6,159 nucleotides of DNA. Source: Planctomycetales bacterium. GTDB taxonomy: Bacteria > Planctomycetota > Phycisphaerae > SM23-33. The stretch covers positions 1 to 6,159 of the forward strand of contig DAOVLV010000125.1 in NCBI GenBank assembly GCA_030631085.1, in the 5' to 3' direction. How positions within the stretch are numbered: position 1 is the first letter of the stretch; each line of letters opens with the position of its first letter. Positions 6,131 to 6,159 of this stretch are shown here, piece by piece. The position numbers and the translations under genes are program-made. The notes beneath the pieces were generated by a model that did not search any database, was not told the DNA's origin, and was given only the letters and a program-made list of their open reading frames with translations.

Positions 6131-6159
6131 TACTGTTACAAATGTCGTAATTGCCGGAC
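6123..6159 (+). CDS. iorB: Indolepyruvate ferredoxin oxidoreductase beta subunit, 5' end only
   Basis: Only the first 12 codons are inside the window: MSNTVTNVVIAG. The NVVIAG strand, which in this family leads into a G-x-G-G-Q-G loop, fits the gamma-type domain of IorB. The ATG lies 8 bases inside the end of iorA in the +1 frame, with GAGG at 6110-6113 as a Shine-Dalgarno 9 bases upstream, so translation is probably coupled and the two subunits made in step. The identification rests on this short start plus the near-universal iorA-iorB order. Confidence 0.75.
   Translation, partial: MSNTVTNVVIAG

Overview
This window looks like a piece of a chromosome from a Gram-negative bacterium of moderately high G+C, because it encodes an outer-membrane beta-barrel protein with a Sec signal peptide. 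The mix of an alginate-export-type porin, a sodium:solute symporter with a small partner protein, and an oxygen-sensitive type of 2-oxoacid oxidoreductase suggests an anaerobic or facultative organism. Planctomycetota/Phycisphaerae-like bacteria are one guess, but this is inference from gene content only. All genes are on the + strand.

Layout: (1) 103-510 encodes a PaaI-type hotdog thioesterase. (2) 649-819 is a 56-residue single-span membrane protein of the kind found directly upstream of SSS symporters, and 895-2886 is the symporter, with about 13 membrane segments and a large extracytoplasmic insert between segments 8 and 9. (3) 2973-4391 is an outer-membrane porin of the alginate-export type, starting 86 bases after the symporter. 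A strong stem-loop at 4421-4449 closes this unit. (4) 4508-6130 is iorA, the alpha subunit of indolepyruvate (aryl-pyruvate) ferredoxin oxidoreductase. It overlaps the start of iorB (6123 to the window end) by 8 bases.

How they may work together: the porin, the symporter and its small partner look like a two-membrane uptake module (outer-membrane pore, then Na+-driven import). IorAB converts aryl-pyruvates, from transamination of aromatic amino acids, to arylacetyl-CoA, or runs in reverse. PaaI-type thioesterases hydrolyse (hydroxy)phenylacetyl-CoA, so the flanking genes share an aryl-CoA theme. Whether the transporter carries an aromatic acid is not shown by the sequence.

The most notable points are an IorA that lacks the usual C-terminal ferredoxin domain, the large extracytoplasmic insert in the symporter, the small symporter partner gene, a perfect GC-rich palindrome inside the porin gene, and an iorA start with no Shine-Dalgarno sequence. 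No RNA genes, CRISPR arrays, insertion sequences or origins were seen, and no gene-free stretch exceeds 300 bases.
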